Under the pieces are notes generated by a model. It was given only the letters and a program-made list of their open reading frames with translations. It was not told the origin of the DNA and made no database searches. A stretch of DNA of 64,000 nt from Ailurus styani (taxonomy: Eukaryota > Chordata > Mammalia > Carnivora > Ailuridae): assembly GCA_002007465.1 (NCBI GenBank), contig LNAC01000039.1:2678178-2742177 (forward strand). The letters run 5' to 3'. Both the position numbers and the translations under genes were made by a program. Of this stretch, positions 59,986 to 64,000 are shown piece after piece. Numbering within the stretch: the first letter of the stretch is position 1; each line of letters opens with the position of its first letter.

Positions 59986-62799
59986 GCTGAGGCCAGCATG
60001 TTCAGCGCCGCTCAGCGCTTTTCTGAGGAAGAGGGATGGGTGGATATGTGTGAACTCGCACAGAGGACGTTCGGCCGAGGAGGCTGTGGGGGATTTAAAC
60101 ACAGCAGGAGCCAAGGGGTGGGCTCATGGGCTGCTCCAAGTGCCCTGTGCCAAGATGCCAAGCGAGAGTCCTCGGGGTTAATGGAAGCGGTTTTGTTGAG
60201 AGGAAGCAGCTCTCCTGGACAATGAAATCACTGGAAAGCCTCCTTCAAGACTGAGGAGCCGACAGACCCGGGGATGGCGGTGACGTAGCAAAGCTTTTCC
60301 AAGCCCTTGAATTTATTCTCGGTGGACTCGCGAGTGGGTTTCCTGCAGCTGGGGATGAACAAAGAAGCTGTTTCCTACCTCTCTCTCCTTCACAGTCCAC
60401 ACAGGCACCAAATGATGAGGGCAAAGGAAAGCGGCTGGCTAACATGACTGAAATATGTGGATCAAAACATCAGCCTGGATTGCACACCAAGGCATTTTCA
60501 GAGTGCTTCTGTTTACCTGGTTTCTGCTCACAAGATACTACTTGTCGATGCAAAATTTTAAGGATGTGATCTTCAGCCTGGAGACAAAGAAACTGTAATT
60601 TGCAGCTTTTGCTAAGAGTGATAACCTTATTAAGTAATGGGATTCGCTGATTAACTGCTGCTAACAAAACATCATTGCCAGACCTGCTAGTCTGAAACCG
60701 GCAACGGAGCTGCCGTTCGAGCCACTGCTCCACCTCCCAATCCCAGGGGATTTTACAGAAATATTTCTCATTTAAATAGCCTTTGCCTTTCAGTGTTTTT
60801 TATTGCTCCCACTAACAGGTTAGCAATAAGTTAGGAGCCACTCCTAGATGGATATTGAATCAACCTTGGTGAAGAGTTCAAGGAGAAAAGCAATTCTGCT
60901 TTAAAAATGATTTTTTTATGAAAGGGGTAATGGGAAAATGTGCAAGTTCATTGAGCACTAAAATGAATGGAAGTTCTTAGTCAGCGATCAGAAGGCAAGA
61001 TCCGTCCGTGCTCAATGTGTGTGATGGCGCTTTAAATTACTACAGTGGAAATTCTCTTTTCTGGTAACTTGCCTGAGAAAAATCAACTTCATTCTGATCT
61101 TAAAACTACTCTCCCTCATGGATTCTTAGGAGAAGCCCATGACTAGGTGGTCATCTCAGTCTCCGCCATCTAAGCTCAGGGCTCTCAAGACCATGAAAAA
61201 GAGAGTCTAGTTGTAAATGGCTTTTTCTCCTGCTAAGGCACAGACCCACGGGCTCTTGGAGAGTGCCAGAGTAGGCATGGGGGAACACGGACCTCAGCTA
61301 GTCCAACTCCCTGGTGTCTGGAAGGGGAAAGCACGCCCAATGGCCTCAGATGGTTGGTGGGAAAGCTGGGGCTCAACCCCAGGTGTGACTTCTGGTCCAA
61401 TCTATCTGCTGTCTCTTAAGACACAGGGAATAAGGCAGAGGCAGTGCATGTCCATATAAACGATGAGTTGTGCACACGCCTGCACATCAGCTTCAAAGCT
61501 GACCATGCATGCCGGCTGTACTGTTTCTGCCCTTCAGTGATGGGTGCTTCGCACCACACAACGGATTTAATCCAGGGCAAGATGCCTCCCTTCATCATGG
61601 TGTTCCCTCCTTCCTCTCCAGGTCTGTAAGTGTTCAGATTGCCAATCCTCTGTTCAGATTTGACAGAAAAGTCTGTCACTTTCACTTTGGGATTTCTTCC
61701 CCAGTTGGACCTTTTATAATTCAGATACTACAGTTGGTACAACCACCACAAGAAAAAGCTAGTAACAGAAGCTGGGTTGCGTCCAACTATTAGAGGAAAG
61801 CAGGTTCAGAGAAGGGGACCTTAGGACCAGAGTGTGTGAGGACACTGGTAGGTGGGTTTTTGGGGGGTGGCTCAGGGACTTCGCAGATGTACGAGAAAGC
61901 CTACCTAGTTTGGATCTGGGCTAGAGGAGAGAGGGTGGGGAGATGAATTTGGGGATGGCTTTGTCTGAAGCAGGGCAAGTAGCAAGGTTAATATTTTCAG
62001 AATCTATTAAGTTTTAAGCAAACCAAGGCCAAATAGTGAGAGAAGGCTTTGGGGGTCTATGTGCCCAACCCTCCCCAAGAGCTATCCCCAGCTCTTCCTC
62101 TGACCTTACCCAGCCACAGAGAGCTCTGGCAGGGGAGGACCCCTCCCTGCCCATGAACCATTCCATTGAGAACTGTGCTGCCTTTGTGAAGGATTGTTGC
62201 AAAGCATCAGGGACAGGATGGTGGCCTGGTTAGGGTGAGAGCAGATCAAAACGCAGGAACAGTTATGACCCCGAAACAGCCAGAGTCACAACAACCCACT
62301 AGAGTAAACAGCTGGAATAGATTTCCAGATTCAACCCACCCTGTTCGGGAGGCTTTTACAAGCCCGGTGATTTATTTCAGTCCTCCCAAGTACCACTGGA
62401 GCCAGCCCTCCTCTTGTCCCTGATTACTAACCAGGAAGGAAATCCTAGAGGAGAGACTGGTCCAAGATGATCCTGGGCAGACACCAGGTACCTGGGGCTC
62501 TGATCAAATCTCATGTTCCTTGCCTGCCTTCAGCTGCCCCCTTGTACTCACTGCCCAGAACAGGAAGGTCAGGGAGACAGGAAGGATAGTGGATAGAGAA
62601 CACTGGGCTCCTGTAACAAGTTGCTCCCAGGCAGCTCGGTGCTGCCAACGGAGGTGTTGCAGGCAGCTGTGAATCAGGACTTTTTGGCCTTGGCTGTCAA
62701 AAGACCCCCTTTGAAAGGCCTTTCCTTGCTATCCACCTATGGGAATTAGGTTTAATGAAATAATAATGAACATAGGGAAGCTGATCAGAGAAAAGATAC

Positions 62800-64000
62800 A
62801 CAGTCTCACGTAAATTCCATTCTTTATTAAAATACAGAAATACTTTTTACAGCGTGAACAGAAAATACTGCATTGTCTGGGACTCTTAAGATCTAGAAAT
62901 TTTATTGAGTCACTCTCAGGCCCGCAATACACTGTACTAGAAAAAAAATACTGCCTCAAAAATGAAAGCAAAAGCACCCCAAAATATAAAAATCATTAAG
63001 GCCAGTAGTGTTTACTTAATGAAACTACATATCTGACTACAGTGTACCTACCGGTCGCTACTTAAAGGAATATATTAAAAATAGATCTCTAAACAATGAA
63101 AGAATTGACCCAAAGGATAAAGCTCACATACAGTAACAAAAAGGCTTTGAAAAATTAAAAGCATATTTTGATATGGTGCTTATATATAGTCGTCTATTTG
63201 TTAAAACACTGTACATTGTAAAAAATGAGCACATTGACCCACTCCTAAATAACATGCTTGCTTGGAGCCTGCTTATTGCGAAAGAGAGATGTGTAAATAT
63301 ATGCAGCAAGAATACATATATGTTTATACACAGATAATTATCCGTATGAACAGCATGAGATGCAATTAAGCTAGAGGATAAATAACTTTAATAAACTACA
63401 TTTTGAGGCACATGAGGAATAAAATTCATGTTCTTTCTAAGTTATGGACACAGCATATTTTCTCCCCCCTGTTTTTTGTACCTTAGTGTAATGCTTATTT
63501 GCATTTAACCTAGTTATCTTATGTTTGCATGCTTTGCAAACTGAATTACAGAACCAAATTGCCTATTACAATTTACCATTATGTGACAGAATTACATAGG
63601 GACACTTTGAAGGGAGAGGATTGTCCCAATATTAGGAAATACTGATTACGTCATGCTTAAAAAAGCAAAAATTAAGGAGAGGCTCTTTCCCAAGTGACAG
63701 AGTTCACTGCTCTTTCTCTCCAGTGTAAATGCTGTTCTCCATTACAATGAGTTTTATTCACTGATTTCTGGTCTGCAAAATTAGATCCATTGAAATTTAA
63801 AAGAAAGAAAGAAAAAAAAAAAGCTAGGCCCTAAAACTACAGCATTTCCTCAGCTCAAAGCTCCACACTCTCCAAGCACTTCTAAATAAAGCATGGAATT
63901 GAAGTAATGTTCCAGAATTCCATTATGTCCACGAAAAGTGAAAGCACAAAGAATTTTCAAGTATTTAGAGTATCTGCAATGCATATACCAGGCCCTCCTT
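62800..64000 (-). other. SCML4: Probable 3'UTR of a minus-strand gene, likely SCML4
   Basis: The composition changes sharply to AT-rich DNA without recognisable repeats or long ORFs, as in long mammalian 3'UTRs. On the minus strand AATAAA lies at 62828-62823 and is followed downstream (lower coordinates) by GTGAGACTGTGTATCTTTT, a GU-rich element. In human, SCML4 is the next gene after SOBP and is convergent with it (established gene order from memory). No coding part is in view, so the gene name rests on synteny only; plain intergenic DNA is the alternative. Confidence 0.5.
62823..62828 (-). terminator. Candidate polyadenylation signal of the minus-strand gene
   Basis: TTTATT on the + strand is AATAAA on the minus strand (TTTTAATAAAGA), with a GU-rich stretch 15-35 nt further on. 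Cleavage would fall at about 62795-62813. Confidence 0.5.

Larger units (their letters stand above)
36911..62800. other. Intergenic region between SOBP and the next gene
   Basis: No conserved coding exon is recognised in this 25.9 kb. It holds MIR and L2-like remnants (38-46 kb), CAN-SINEs (42.2, 46.7, 50.35, 54.3 kb), an antisense L1 ORF2 fragment (53.0-53.5 kb), ancient L1 3'-end-like DNA (55.1-55.98 kb), MER5-type hAT elements (50.3 and 57.3 kb), microsatellites and one compact promoter-like cluster at 59.91-59.98 kb. Open frames of up to 194 codons occur, but none resembles a known protein. Confidence 0.7.

Overview
The window is vertebrate, and specifically carnivoran, nuclear DNA. It has a spliced gene with long introns, fossil MIR, L1 and hAT repeats, and several tRNA-derived CAN-SINEs that begin with the GGGGCGCCTGGGTGGCTCAG-type head. 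One young SINE (32459-32658) has the body I associate with mustelids (ATCACAAG-AGGCAGAGAGGCAGGCAG), so a mustelid is the best guess. That guess rests on recognition, not on a search.

One protein-coding gene is certain: SOBP (sine oculis binding protein homolog), on the + strand. Positions 1-14218 are intron upstream of the large penultimate exon. Positions 14219-16285 are that exon. It opens in frame with an FCS-type zinc finger, continues through a very long proline-rich region and a SUMO-interacting motif, and ends at a TAA at 16280-16282. An assembly gap (15442-15922) removes part of this coding sequence. Positions 16286-34385 are the last intron. Positions 34386 to about 36.8-36.9 kb are the non-coding last exon (3'UTR), which contains a second assembly gap (36238-36632). 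The two 20-bp edges of that gap are identical, so it is probably a false gap. The first roughly 190-220 residues of SOBP lie outside the window.

From about 36.9 to 62.8 kb the sequence is intergenic, with MIR and L2-like remnants, an antisense L1 ORF2 fragment, ancient L1 3'-end-like DNA, MER5-type hAT elements and CAN-SINEs. From about 62.8 kb to the end the DNA is AT-rich and looks like the 3'UTR of a minus-strand gene. In human synteny the next gene, convergent with SOBP, is SCML4, so that is the proposed identity.

The least expected signals are two promoter-like nodes that no gene in the window explains. One is a CpG-rich island in the last SOBP intron (about 25.2-26.65 kb). It is preceded by a GGAA-rich purine tract, holds a perfect 42-bp tandem duplication, and has an ETS site next to a YY1-like ATGGCGGCC. 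The other is a compact NRF1-ETS-YY1 cluster at 59911-59971 in intergenic DNA. On its minus strand an ATG sits inside the YY1 motif and is followed 37 nt later by a plausible splice donor. I also report a nested hAT/SINE/tandem-duplication locus with a GAA expansion (50.3-50.85 kb), a poly(A)-only retro-insertion (17.93 kb), a 120-bp dispersed duplication (47.7 and 48.2 kb) and a likely CR1/L3 reverse-transcriptase fossil (5.9 kb). I see no prokaryotic-type system, CRISPR array, rRNA or tRNA gene.
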